Below, in pieces: positions 54,651-63,713 of a stretch of 64,000 nucleotides of DNA (positions are counted from its first letter, which is position 1; each line of letters starts with the position of its first letter). A program made the translations under genes and the position numbers. This DNA comes from Gulosibacter molinativorax (GTDB taxonomy: Bacteria > Actinomycetota > Actinomycetes > Actinomycetales > Microbacteriaceae), in NCBI RefSeq assembly GCF_003010915.2, contig NZ_CP028426.1:2976001-3040000 (forward strand), in the 5' to 3' direction. The notes beneath the pieces were generated by a model, which worked only from the letters and a program-made list of their open reading frames with translations, did not search any database and was not told where the DNA came from.

Positions 54651-54797
54651 ACAAGGTCCTCGAAGCGTCGAAGGTCCTCGAGTAACCACAAGGTCCTCGA
54701 GTAGGCCGAAGGCCGTATCGAGAGGCGAGCCGACTGGCGCCACCTCTCGATACGCTTCGCTACTCGAGGACCTTTTGTGTCTCGAGGACCTTTCCGC
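54651..54797. repeat. REP-like cluster, copy 7, forming a long hairpin between convergent genes
   Basis: AAGGTCCTCGAGTAG occurs directly (three related copies) and inverted as CTACTCGAGGACCTT, around CGTATCGAGAGG and CCTCTCGATACG arms. The large inverted structure at 54690-54774 sits between the stops of ridA and acs and ends in CCTTTTGTG, so it is a likely bidirectional terminator. Confidence 0.75.
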
Positions 54798-56765
54798 TTA
54801 GGCGTGGCGCGCGAGCACCTGCTGCTCGATCGCATCCATGACACTCGCATCCGTGAGCGTCGAGGTGTCGCCTGCAGGCTTGCCGTCCGCGACGTTCTTC
54901 AGCAGGCGACGCATGATCTTCCCGGAGCGAGTCTTCGGCAGCTCCGCGACGACAAAGACTTGGCGTGGGCGCGCAATCGCGCCGATGCGCTTCGCGACGA
55001 ATCCGCGCAACTCGGCCTCAACATCCACCTGTGCGGCGGCCTCGCGCTGCGAATCTTTCAGCACGACGAAGCTCACGACCGCCTGGCCAGTGGTCTCGTC
55101 GGCGGCGCCAATCACCGCCGACTCGGCAACGAGGTCGTGATCGACGAGTGCCGACTCGATCTCGGCGGTGGAGAGCCGGTGGCCCGACACGTTCATGACG
55201 TCGTCGACGCGGCCGAGCAGCCACAGGTCGCCGTCGAGGTCGACGCCAGCGCCGTCGCCCGCGAAGTAGCGGCCGGGGTACTGCGACCAATACGTCTCGA
55301 TGAAGCGCTGGTCGTCGCCCCAGATGCCGCGGGCCATCGAGGGCCACGGCTCGGTGATGGTGAGCAGACCCATCTCGCCGGGATCGACGCGATTGCCCTG
55401 CTCGTCGATGACCTCGACCGAGATTCCGGGAACCGGCTTCTGGCCCGAGCCCGGCTTCAGCGCATCCAGTGTCGGGATGGGCGCGATCATGTGGGAGCCT
55501 GTCTCGGTCTGCCACCAGGTGTCGACGACCGGGGTGCGGTCAGCGCCAATGACCTCGCGGAACCACTCCCACGCCTCCGGGTTGATCGGTTCGCCTACCG
55601 AACCGAGCAGGCGGATGCTCGAGAGGTCGTGTCGCAGCGGGATCTCGCGGCCGCTCTTCATGTAGCCGCGGATCGCGGTCGGTGCGGTGTAGAAGGTCGT
55701 GACCTTGTACTGCTCGATGATCTCAAACCAGCGGTCGAGCGTCGGGAAGTCGTGGGCACCCTCGTACATGACCTGCGTGGCGCCGTTCGCGAGCGGGCCG
55801 TACGCGATGTAGCTGTGGCCAGTAACCCAGCCGACGTCGGCGGAGCACCAGAAGACGTCGTCGTCGCGCAGATCAAACGACGTGCGGAACGTGAAGGCCG
55901 TCTGCGTGAGGTAGCCACCCGAGGAGTGCCATAGGCCCTTCGGCGCGCCGGTGGTGCCCGAGGTGTGCAGGATGAACAGGGGATGCTCGGCGTCGAAGGC
56001 CTGGGGCTCGTGGGTCTCGGCTGCGGTCGCGATCGTGTCGTGCCACCAGAGATCCCGGCCCTCGATCATCTCGATGTCCTTCTCGGCACGCTTGATCACG
56101 ATGACCTTTTCGATCGTGTGCCCCGGCTCTGCGAGCGCCTCGTCGACGGTCTCCTTGAGCGGGAACTGACGACCCTTGCGGAGCGAGCCGTCCGCGGTGA
56201 TGATGAGGCGCGCATTTGCGTTGTCGACGCGCGAGCGAATCGCGCTCGCCGAGAACCCGCCGAAGATCACCGAGTGCGTCGCGCCGATGCGCGCACACGC
56301 GAGCATCGCGAAAATCGTCTCGGGCAGCATCGGCAGGTAGAGCGTGACGACGTCGCCAGCCTTGATGCCGAGATCCTCAAGCATGTTGGCGGCACGCTGC
56401 ACCTCGGCGTAGAGGTCGTTGTACGTGATCGTGCGGGTATCGCCTGGCTCTCCGATCCAGTGGATCGCGACCTTGTCGCCGCGGCCGGCGTGCACGTGGC
56501 GGTCGACGCAGTTCACTGCGACGTTGAGCTTGCCATCCGCGAACCACTTCGCGAACGGCGGGTTTGACCAGTCCAGGACCTCCGTGAAGGGCGTCTCCCA
56601 CTCGAGTTCGCGAGCCTGGTCAGCCCAAAACGCCAGCCGGTCTGCGGCCGCGCGCTCGCGAATATCTGCCGGAATCTTCGTCCCGTCGATGAACTCAGGG
56701 CTCGGCGGGTACGTCTCGATCGGGTTGATCAGTTTTTCGATCTTGTCGCCCTCGGGTGCTGACAT
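54798..56765 (-). CDS. acs: Acetyl-CoA synthetase
   Basis: 655 residues of the ANL superfamily. Core motifs are LHTSGTTGAPKGLWHSSGGY (A3, ATP phosphate loop, near 265), WWQTETGSHM (A5) and YFAGDGAGVDLDGD (A7, near 515), with the catalytic Lys in PKTRSGKIMRR near 625 (the usual acetylation site). ACS activates acetate to acetyl-CoA, scavenging acetate with the low-affinity pta-ackA pathway. The ATG at MSAPEGDKIE follows GAGGACGAGG; a GTG four codons upstream is less likely. The divergent TetR gene lies 108 bases away and may control it. Confidence 0.96.
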   Translation of the reverse strand: MSAPEGDKIEKLINPIETYPPSPEFIDGTKIPADIRERAAADRLAFWADQARELEWETPFTEVLDWSNPPFAKWFADGKLNVAVNCVDRHVHAGRGDKVAIHWIGEPGDTRTITYNDLYAEVQRAANMLEDLGIKAGDVVTLYLPMLPETIFAMLACARIGATHSVIFGGFSASAIRSRVDNANARLIITADGSLRKGRQFPLKETVDEALAEPGHTIEKVIVIKRAEKDIEMIEGRDLWWHDTIATAAETHEPQAFDAEHPLFILHTSGTTGAPKGLWHSSGGYLTQTAFTFRTSFDLRDDDVFWCSADVGWVTGHSYIAYGPLANGATQVMYEGAHDFPTLDRWFEIIEQYKVTTFYTAPTAIRGYMKSGREIPLRHDLSSIRLLGSVGEPINPEAWEWFREVIGADRTPVVDTWWQTETGSHMIAPIPTLDALKPGSGQKPVPGISVEVIDEQGNRVDPGEMGLLTITEPWPSMARGIWGDDQRFIETYWSQYPGRYFAGDGAGVDLDGDLWLLGRVDDVMNVSGHRLSTAEIESALVDHDLVAESAVIGAADETTGQAVVSFVVLKDSQREAAAQVDVEAELRGFVAKRIGAIARPRQVFVVAELPKTRSGKIMRRLLKNVADGKPAGDTSTLTDASVMDAIEQQVLARHA

Positions 56766-56873
56766 CCTCGTCCTCACTTATCGTTGTAAATGCATCGTTG
56801 CGTCAGTCAGTGTATGCCTCTTGGCATGGACTGCAATCCACCCGAAAGTTGGTAGTGAGGGGTCCCGGTTCCT

Positions 56874-57572
56874 GTGCAGGATGAAAAACCCGCCGCTTCA
56901 ATGGCGAAACGAGGTGCGGGGCGTCCGCGGCAAGCGGTTCTGAACCGCGCGCGCATCACCGACGCCGCGATCGCCTTACTCAAAGCGGGCGGTCTGCGGG
57001 CTCTGACGATGAGCGCGCTCGCCGCACGGCTCGGTGTTTCACCAAGTGCGCTCTATAACCACACCGACTCGCGCGCGACGGTGCTCGTGTGGGTGCAGGA
57101 GGCGATCGCGAACCAGCTAGATGCATCCGGTTTCGGCTCCGAGCCATGGCGCGCCGCGACCGAGAAGTGGGCCTGGAGCTACTACCGGCTGCTGCGTGAG
57201 AATCCCTGGTTCGTGGAAATCACAGCGACGGTGCCGCTGCGGAAAGCGGAGGCCTCGGCGCGGATGTATGAGCGCGTCGCATATGGATTGCGCGCTGAAG
57301 GCTGGCTGGTGCGGGATGTGCTGCACACCATCTCCGCGCTCGAGTCGTTCATCTTCGGGGCGGCGTTTGACGCGGCCGCGCCCAACGACATCTATTTCAC
57401 GGGGGAGCACTCGAAGGCGGCACCCATCCTTACCGCGATCGTCGAGGCACACAACGAGGTGATTGCCGACCCCGAGTGGGACACCGGCGAGTACACGTTC
57501 AACCTCGGCCTACAGGCGATGCTGGACGGACTACACGCCCGCCACTCGAATCCGCGGATTGCGAACGAGTGA
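56874..57572 (+). CDS. TetR/AcrR-family transcriptional regulator
   Basis: 232 residues. The N-terminal HTH domain reads ARITDAAIALLKAGGLRALT, then SALAARLGVSPSALYNHTDS with a clear recognition helix. The larger C-terminal ligand domain (residues about 90-225) has the TetR_C type (WAWSYYRLLRENPWFVEITA). GTG 56874 follows GAGGGGTCCCGG; an in-frame ATG nine codons on (MAKRGAGRPR) is another start. The gene is divergent from acs and convergent with the permease/amine oxidase pair, either of which could be the target. Confidence 0.85.
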   Translation: MQDEKPAASMAKRGAGRPRQAVLNRARITDAAIALLKAGGLRALTMSALAARLGVSPSALYNHTDSRATVLVWVQEAIANQLDASGFGSEPWRAATEKWAWSYYRLLRENPWFVEITATVPLRKAEASARMYERVAYGLRAEGWLVRDVLHTISALESFIFGAAFDAAAPNDIYFTGEHSKAAPILTAIVEAHNEVIADPEWDTGEYTFNLGLQAMLDGLHARHSNPRIANE

Positions 57573-57599
57573 CGGGCGTCTAGCGAGTGAGACGTCGCC

Positions 57600-59243
57600 C
57601 TACTCGGCGACCTTGCCTTCCTCAGCCATCTCGTTGCCGACCTCCTCGGCCTTGAAGGGCACCATCTCGGTCTCCTGCAGCACTGAGCCGCGCTCGATCT
57701 CCTCGCCGCGGAAGAACGCGCGGTTCTTGATCGACTGCAGCAGCATGAGGATCACGCCAACCCCCAGGATGAGCATCCCGGCGAAGAACACGACGCCGAC
57801 GCCGCCTTCCTGCGTGCCATCCGGCAGCGTGGTGGCGAACACCGCGTTCCCTGAGCCATAGTCCGGATCCATCGAGTCGTAGAGCGTCTGGAAGAACATC
57901 AGCAGCAGTGCGACGCCACCAAGTAGCGGCAGCAAGAACCTGCGGAAGAAGTTCGCGGTGCTATCGAACCACGTGCCGCGGAAGTACCAGAACGCCGCGA
58001 GCCCGGTGATGCCGTAGTAGAAGCACACCATGATGCCCATTGCCGTGATGGTGTCCCACAGCGCATCCTCCGACACGATTCGCATGATCACGTAGAACAC
58101 GACCGAGGCGGTGGCGGCCCAGAAGGTTGCGTGACCGGGCGTCTTGAACTTCGAAAGCTTCCCAAAGTCCTTCGGAGCGGCGCCGTAGTGCGACATGGCC
58201 TGCAGAGTGCGCGCGGGGGAGATGAGCGTGGACTGCAGCGACGCCGAGGAGCTCGCGAAGATCGCGATCGACATGATCAACGCGAACGGACCCATGATCT
58301 CCGGCGCGAGTGTCGCGAAGATCGACTCCTGGTTATCGGGGTTGCCCGCGCCGGGGCCGCTCTCGTTCAGACCGGCGTACGAGAGCACCGCGATGGTGGT
58401 GAGCAGGTACGTCACGACGATGATGCCGATCGTGAGGAGTGCCGCGCGACCAGGGGTGCGGCGCGGGTCCTTCGTCTCCTCATTCATGGTGAGGATGACG
58501 TCCCAGCCCCAGTACATGAAGATCGACAGCGACAACGCGGCGGCGAGCGTCGACAGACTGAAACCGCTGCTGTCGCCGAGGAGCGCCGGATTGAACCAGT
58601 CCCACGAGACGGGCGTGTAGTCGTACGCGTCGCCCTGGACGATCTTGACGGTCGCGGCAATCAGGAACCAGACGACCGCGATCGCCTGGAGCCCGACGAG
58701 CGTGTACTGCACGCGCTTCGTGTCTTCGGCACCGCGATACGCGATGTAGGCGGCCAGCGCGGTAAGGACGGCGACGATCGGGATGTTGATCAACAGGTTT
58801 CGCGTGAGGTCGGCGATCTCGGGGTTGTTGAAGATCTGCGAGAGCCCGATAAAGAGGAAGTCGACCGCCACGGCGGCGAGGTTCGAGAGCACGAGTGCCG
58901 TCGCGGCCACGAGGCCCCAGCCCGCCATCCAGCCGATCCACGGGCCGAACGCACGGGTGGACCATGTGAAGGTCGTGCCCGAGTCCGGCATTGAGGTGTT
59001 CAGCTCGCGGTAACCCATTAGCACGAACAGCATCGGGATGAACCCGATGAGGAGGACGACAGGCGCCTGGAAGCCAGCCTCGGCGATGGTCGGGCCGAGG
59101 CCCGAGGTCATCGTGTAGGCGGGTGCGATACAGGAGATGCCGATGATCGCGCCCGCGAAGGCACCGATCTTGCCCTTGGACAGGCCCTTGAGCGAGAGGC
59201 TCTTCGTCGCCGTCGACGGGCCCTTGGCAGTGTGCTGGGTCAC
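57600..59243 (-). CDS. APC-superfamily amino acid/amine permease
   Basis: 547 residues with about 12 helices; helix 1 carries FAGAIIGISCIAPAYTMTSG, the G-x-G-x substrate unwound segment of APC proteins, and helix 6 region FMYWGWDVILTMNEETKDP fits. The C-terminal tail is long and acidic (EEIERGSVLQETEMV). GTG 59243 overlaps the stop of the amine oxidase gene by four bases (GTGA), so the two are translated together. The permease probably imports the amine that the neighbouring oxidase degrades. Longer start positions upstream lie in the oxidase gene and are excluded. Confidence 0.85.
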   Translation of the reverse strand: MTQHTAKGPSTATKSLSLKGLSKGKIGAFAGAIIGISCIAPAYTMTSGLGPTIAEAGFQAPVVLLIGFIPMLFVLMGYRELNTSMPDSGTTFTWSTRAFGPWIGWMAGWGLVAATALVLSNLAAVAVDFLFIGLSQIFNNPEIADLTRNLLINIPIVAVLTALAAYIAYRGAEDTKRVQYTLVGLQAIAVVWFLIAATVKIVQGDAYDYTPVSWDWFNPALLGDSSGFSLSTLAAALSLSIFMYWGWDVILTMNEETKDPRRTPGRAALLTIGIIVVTYLLTTIAVLSYAGLNESGPGAGNPDNQESIFATLAPEIMGPFALIMSIAIFASSSASLQSTLISPARTLQAMSHYGAAPKDFGKLSKFKTPGHATFWAATASVVFYVIMRIVSEDALWDTITAMGIMVCFYYGITGLAAFWYFRGTWFDSTANFFRRFLLPLLGGVALLLMFFQTLYDSMDPDYGSGNAVFATTLPDGTQEGGVGVVFFAGMLILGVGVILMLLQSIKNRAFFRGEEIERGSVLQETEMVPFKAEEVGNEMAEEGKVAE

Positions 59244-60652
59244 GCTTCTACCGCCTCCGATGCAGGTGCCTGCTCGGGTGCCGATTCGGCCTCGAGGATG
59301 CGCTGGGCGGTGTCGCCGCCGATGCGCACCGCGCCGTCGACGTGCTGATACCCGATGCCCTGGATGTCCGAGCTCGCGAAGAAGATCGGGCCCACGGGCA
59401 GGTTCTGGGTCGCGCCCCAGCGGCTGAGGCCTCCGAGGTCGTAGCTGCACGCGTACGCACCGCGAGTCCACTCCTCGGCACCCCAGTCGGAAAGGTAGAA
59501 CGCGACCGGATGCATGGCTTCCTCACCGAGGTAGTCCGCGAGCCCGCGCAGGATGGTCTGCTTGCGCTCTTCCTCGGGCAGCGCCCACATCGCCTCGGCG
59601 GTGACGTCGACGACGAACCCGACGAGCGTACCGCGCTCCTCGCCGTGGTTCGAGTTGTCGTACACCTCTTGCACGGTGTGACCCGGGCCAAAACCGGTGC
59701 CGGACAGGCCCTTGTCGCGCCAGAACGGGCGGTCGTAGGCGGCGTGGACCTTGATCACGAGGCCCATCGAGTGGTGCTGGTGCGCGATCTGCTGGGTGCG
59801 AGGCAGCGCGGGCACATACTGGATGCGCGAGTACAGGTTCGGGGGAATCGCGAGGATCGCGTGGCGCGCGTGGACCGCGACCGAGTCAGTCACCGCGGTG
59901 ACCTGCGACGGGTTGCCGGGGCCCGCATCCGACCAGTGCAGGGTGCGGACGGGATTGTTGAGGAGCACGTCGTCGCCGAGTTCTTCGGCCATGCGGATCG
60001 ACACGGACTGCATGCCGCCGATGACGCGCTTGTCGAGGATGAAGTCGTCGTCGAGCAGGTTGTCGAACGAGCCCGCGGAGGACGCCATGAGGAGGGCCTG
60101 GAGGAGCGAGAAGGTGTGCGCGGGCTTGGTGAGCATGCCGCCGGCGATGAACGTGGCGGTGGTGATGCGGCCGATGTCGGTGCCGGTGACCTCGCGCAGC
60201 CAGTCCTCGAACGAGATCTTGTCGAACTCGGCGGCGCGCGGGTGGTCCCACGGGGCAGCGGGGTCGACCTCGGCGGCGAGGCGGTTGAGTTCGGCGCGAG
60301 CGGCTTCCATCCCGGCCTGGGCCGAGTCTTCTACGGGGAGCTCGACGCCGGAGTATTCGGTGCGGGTGCCGTCCGGGGCGATGTAGACGGCGTCGCCCTC
60401 GCGGTAGCGGTCGAACAGCTCGAGGCCGAGTTCCTTCGCCATGCCGCTGATCGCGGTCTGGTCGGGGGAGATCCACTGGCCGCCGATTTCGAAGAAGGCA
60501 CCGTCGATGGTGTCCGACCAGGTGCGGCCGCCAACGCGGTCGCGCGCCTCGAGAACGGCGACGGTCTTGCCGGCCTGGGTGAGTCGGCGTGCGGCGGTAA
60601 GGCCTGCGGGGCCGGCCCCGATAATGACGACGTCACGGGTGATTTCTTGCAT
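59240..60652 (-). CDS. FAD-dependent amine oxidase (putrescine-oxidase-like)
   Basis: 470 residues. The FAD-binding N-terminus is VVIIGAGPAGLTAARRL with the following EARDRVGGRTWS stretch; the C-terminal FAD segment (IGYQHVDGAVRIGGDTAQRI) is complete. Segments such as GGQWISPDQTAI and FFASSDIQGIGYQ are typical of monoamine/putrescine oxidases. It would oxidise an amine to an aldehyde, releasing ammonia and H2O2. The ATG at MQEITRDVV follows AAGGAAGG. The stop overlaps the permease start. Substrate assignment is by context only. Confidence 0.85.
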   Translation of the reverse strand: MQEITRDVVIIGAGPAGLTAARRLTQAGKTVAVLEARDRVGGRTWSDTIDGAFFEIGGQWISPDQTAISGMAKELGLELFDRYREGDAVYIAPDGTRTEYSGVELPVEDSAQAGMEAARAELNRLAAEVDPAAPWDHPRAAEFDKISFEDWLREVTGTDIGRITTATFIAGGMLTKPAHTFSLLQALLMASSAGSFDNLLDDDFILDKRVIGGMQSVSIRMAEELGDDVLLNNPVRTLHWSDAGPGNPSQVTAVTDSVAVHARHAILAIPPNLYSRIQYVPALPRTQQIAHQHHSMGLVIKVHAAYDRPFWRDKGLSGTGFGPGHTVQEVYDNSNHGEERGTLVGFVVDVTAEAMWALPEEERKQTILRGLADYLGEEAMHPVAFYLSDWGAEEWTRGAYACSYDLGGLSRWGATQNLPVGPIFFASSDIQGIGYQHVDGAVRIGGDTAQRILEAESAPEQAPASEAVEA

Positions 60653-60929
60653 GATTGCCTTCCTTGCCAAATGATGCGATGCGCTGAATTTAGGCCCGGA
60701 TGGTCGCGGCGAGCTTCAAGAAACTGAGGGTTTTTCGGGTTCGTGATCGGGAACATTCATTTATTCCTCGGGAAGCCAACAGCGAAGCCGAAGGTTGCCG
60801 GATGCGGCGCTCATTTATTCGTCGAGGAAACCTGCTTTCTGGCGCAGGTTCTCGCTGTGAAAGGCGGCTTTTCCACAGCGGTATTGGTGCGCCGAGCGGT
60901 GAGTCTTGTGAGCGCATACGGTTGCCCGC

Positions 60930-62030
60930 ATGTACACCGAAGAAGCATCGAGGACCGGGACCGGCACGCGTGAACGATTCGTCGTGCGGCCGACCAGCGA
61001 GCGTCCGGCGGCGGTCGACCTCGTGCCCATCCCGGGGCGGGATGACTCGCGTCGGCAGCGGCGCGAACTCACGCGGGGTGAGGCGGAGGCCTTCGGCCCG
61101 CTCGCGGGGTTCATCGCCGATGGCGAGGTGACCGATATTTTTGTGAATGGGATGGCGGGACTGTGGGTGGATCGCGGCAACGGGCTTGAGCAGGATCGGT
61201 CGTGGCGGGCGCCGGGGGAGCGCGCGCTGCGGGAACTCGCGGTGCGGATTATCGCGGCTGGCGGAAGACACATCGATGAGGCTTCGCCGGCGGTGGATGT
61301 GCGCATCGGTGACGGGATTCGGGCCCACGCCGTGCTGCCTCCGATCTCGACGAGTGGGACGCTGCTGTCGATTCGGGCGCCGCGAACGATGCGGATCACG
61401 TTCGAGGAACTCCGCACCGCGGGGTTCTTCTATCCCGGGGCCGACGAGGTCGTGCGCCGCGCACTTACGGATCGCGCCAACCTGCTCATCACCGGCGCGG
61501 GTGGATCGGGCAAGACCACGCTCCTCGGCGCGCTGCTCGGGGAGGCCGCGAGGGATGAGCGGCTCGTCGTCATCGAGGATGTCGCTGAGTTGCGGATCGC
61601 GCATCCGCACGTCGTCTCGCTCGAGGCGAGGCAGGCCAATGTCGAGGGCGCGGGCGAGGTGCCGCTGGCCCGGCTCGTGCGCGAGTCGCTGCGCATGCGG
61701 CCCGACCGGCTCGTGCTCGGGGAATGCCGTGGCGCCGAGCTGCGTGAGCTCCTCGCGGCGCTCAACACGGGACACGACGGCGGGGCGGGCACGCTCCACG
61801 CCAATTCATTGAACGACGTGCCTGCCCGGCTCGAAGCGCTCGGCGCGCTGGCCGATATGTCGGCGGGGGCCATCGCAAGGCAGACGGTCTCGGCGATCGA
61901 CCTCGTGATGCACGTCGAGCGGCATAAAGGCGTGCGCCAACTCGTCGATATGGGAGAGTTTTGGCTCGATGACGCCGGGCGGCTGCGGATCACGAGCGTG
62001 CGCAGCGGAACGAAACTGGAACGCGCGTGA
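60930..62030 (+). CDS. Tad/Flp pilus assembly ATPase (TadA/CpaF)
   Basis: 366 residues of a secretion ATPase. Walker A is ITGAGGSGKTTLLGALL near residue 188; the Asp box and Walker B lie in VVIEDVAELRIAHPH and LVLGECRGAELRELL; a His box (AGTLHANSLNDVPARLEAL) follows. The N-terminal part (ERFVVRPTSERPAAVDLV and GPLAGFIADGEVTDIFVNG) is the CpaF hexamer domain. It powers Flp-type pilus secretion, first gene of the tad locus running off the right edge. The stop overlaps the next start. Confidence 0.93.
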   Translation: MYTEEASRTGTGTRERFVVRPTSERPAAVDLVPIPGRDDSRRQRRELTRGEAEAFGPLAGFIADGEVTDIFVNGMAGLWVDRGNGLEQDRSWRAPGERALRELAVRIIAAGGRHIDEASPAVDVRIGDGIRAHAVLPPISTSGTLLSIRAPRTMRITFEELRTAGFFYPGADEVVRRALTDRANLLITGAGGSGKTTLLGALLGEAARDERLVVIEDVAELRIAHPHVVSLEARQANVEGAGEVPLARLVRESLRMRPDRLVLGECRGAELRELLAALNTGHDGGAGTLHANSLNDVPARLEALGALADMSAGAIARQTVSAIDLVMHVERHKGVRQLVDMGEFWLDDAGRLRITSVRSGTKLERA

Positions 62031-63001
62031 GCGCCCGCGACACCTATCCCGCCGAAGACGCCGCCGCGGTAGTGGAGCGGCTCGCCGCACTGCTCGCTGG
62101 CGGCGGGGCGCCGGGGAACGCATGGAATCAGCTCGCGGAATTTTCAACGGCCGATGGCGATGGCGATGGCAACCGGCCCAGTCGGGGCCCACGATCTTGG
62201 TTCCGGCGTCGACGACAATCGGCGCCCCCGGAGTCGGTGGAAACCCAGATCGCGCGCGAGGTCCGCGCAGGTGCCGATGCCGCCGAGCTGCTGCGCGTGC
62301 ATCCGAACGCCGCATGGCGCGCGCTCGGGGCCACCTGGCGGCTCGCCGAGGCCACCGGTGCGCCGCTCGGGCCAGCCTTGCGCGAGCTCGCCGCGGGATT
62401 TCGCGATATCGGGCAGTCAGAGCGTGAGGTCGCCATCGCGCTCGCTGCTCCGCAGGCGACGAGTCGGGTCGTGCTTGCGCTGCCGCTCGTCGGCCTCATC
62501 CTCGGCGCGGTGCTGGGCTTCGATCCGCTCGGCGTCCTTTTCGGCGGACCAATCGGCTGGGCGCTGCTGGCGATCGGCGGCACGTTGCTCGCCGCGGGCT
62601 GGTGGTGGAACCGTCGCCTTGTGAAGTCGGCGACGTCGAGGCCTGCGACGCCAGGATTCGGGCTCGACCTCGTCGCGATGGGGATGCTTGGCGGGAGCCC
62701 AGCCAAGGGCGTGCGCGCGATGGTCGGCGATACGCTGCGCGGCTGGCGTCTCGAACCATCGGGCGTCGAACGCGCGGGTCCCGTCCTCGACCTCGCGATG
62801 CGGGCGGGGGTTCCTGCGGCCGACCTCCTTCGTTCCGAAGCAACCCTGGAGCGGCGTCGCGCGCGGACTCAGGCGGCCAAAGCCGCTGCCCAGCTTGAGG
62901 TAGGGCTCATGCTTCCGCTTGGGGTGTGCATCCTCCCCGCTTTTCTCGCGCTCGGGGTGGCCCCGATCGTAATTGCCGTGCTCGGACGAGTGCTCTTCTA
63001 G
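62027..63001 (+). CDS. Type II secretion F-domain inner membrane protein (TadB/TadC-like)
   Basis: 324 residues. Opening GTG overlaps the ATPase stop. An acidic/basic cytoplasmic part with a GspF-type segment (GAPLGPALRELAAGFRDIGQ near 115) is followed by two helices (VVLALPLVGLILGAVLGFDP and WALLAIGGTLLAAGWWW), then a second cytoplasmic domain (ERRRARTQAAKAAAQLEVGL) and a final helix. Mycobacterial loci encode TadB and TadC separately; only one F-domain gene is present here. It forms the membrane platform for pilin assembly. Confidence 0.8.
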   Translation: MSARDTYPAEDAAAVVERLAALLAGGGAPGNAWNQLAEFSTADGDGDGNRPSRGPRSWFRRRRQSAPPESVETQIAREVRAGADAAELLRVHPNAAWRALGATWRLAEATGAPLGPALRELAAGFRDIGQSEREVAIALAAPQATSRVVLALPLVGLILGAVLGFDPLGVLFGGPIGWALLAIGGTLLAAGWWWNRRLVKSATSRPATPGFGLDLVAMGMLGGSPAKGVRAMVGDTLRGWRLEPSGVERAGPVLDLAMRAGVPAADLLRSEATLERRRARTQAAKAAAQLEVGLMLPLGVCILPAFLALGVAPIVIAVLGRVLF

Positions 63002-63053
63002 CTTCCGAGCCCACACAGCGTGCCGTGCGACCAACCCACGAAAGGACCAACTC

Positions 63054-63272
63054 ATGGACCGAAACCCAGGAACCGTACTTGCCGGCATCCAATCCCGTGC
63101 ACGCCGAATGATTAGCCGAATCACTCACGATGACGAGGGCGCCGAGACCGCCGAGTATGCGATCGTCATCATGGCGGCGGTGGCGCTTGCGGGCGTGCTC
63201 GTTGTGGTCGTGCAGTCGGGCGCGGTCAGCTCGATCATCGAAGACCTCGTCGTCGGCGCGTTCACCGTATGA
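63054..63272 (+). CDS. DUF4244 Flp-pilin-like subunit
   Basis: 72 residues. A cytoplasmic, basic leader (RARRMISRITHDDEGAETAEY) with the conserved Glu next to a hydrophobic helix (AIVIMAAVALAGVLVVVV) marks a prepilin-like small protein of the DUF4244 group, the pilin position in actinobacterial tad loci. Prepilin-peptidase cleavage before the helix is expected. ATG follows GAAAGGACCAACTC. Its stop overlaps the TadE start. Confidence 0.85.
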   Translation: MDRNPGTVLAGIQSRARRMISRITHDDEGAETAEYAIVIMAAVALAGVLVVVVQSGAVSSIIEDLVVGAFTV

Positions 63273-63619
63273 TCCCGCGGTGGGTATGGCGGGCGCGCTC
63301 TGAGCGCGGTGGAGCCGCCGCCGAGTTTGCGGTCGCCATCCCCGCCGTCGTGCTCGTGCTCACGCTGTGCGTCGGCGCGGTCGTGAGCGCGAGCGCGTAC
63401 GTCCGGGTGCAGGATGCGGCCGGTGAGGCGGCGCGTCTGTCCGCCCGTGGGGATGCGCCGGACTCGGCGTTGTCGATCGCGGGCAGCGGTGCGAGTGTCG
63501 ACACCTGGGACTCAGGGGAGTTTCGTTGCGCGCGGGTGAGCGCGCCGATCACGATCGCGGGGATCACCGTCTCGGTCAGCGCCGAGGGAACATCCTGCGC
63601 GCTGCGCGACACCCGCTAG
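63269..63619 (+). CDS. TadE-family pseudopilin
   Basis: 116 residues. An N-terminal TadE region (RSERGGAAAEFAVAIPAVVL, with the conserved Glu in AAEFAVAIP) leads into a hydrophobic helix, then a small extracytoplasmic domain with one Cys pair (near 96 and 111). Such TadE-like proteins are minor pilins of the Tad system. Overlaps the upstream DUF4244 gene (ATGA). Confidence 0.87.
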   Translation: MIPRWVWRARSERGGAAAEFAVAIPAVVLVLTLCVGAVVSASAYVRVQDAAGEAARLSARGDAPDSALSIAGSGASVDTWDSGEFRCARVSAPITIAGITVSVSAEGTSCALRDTR

Positions 63620-63621
63620 CT

Positions 63622-63692
63622 CGGTGAGTAGCCGCGCAGCGGCGTATCGAAGCGGGCCCACGATACGGCCTTCGGCATACTCGGGAGCCGAA
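63622..63692 (+). repeat. REP-like element, copy 8, inside the tad locus
   Basis: GCTCGGTGAGTAGCCGCGC, GGCGTATCGAAGCG, then the inverted arm ATACGGCCTTCGGCATACTC. It separates TadE from the next pilin-like gene, which are otherwise close. Confidence 0.7.
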
Positions 63693-63713
63693 ACTACTCG
63701 CAAGGAGACAAAC

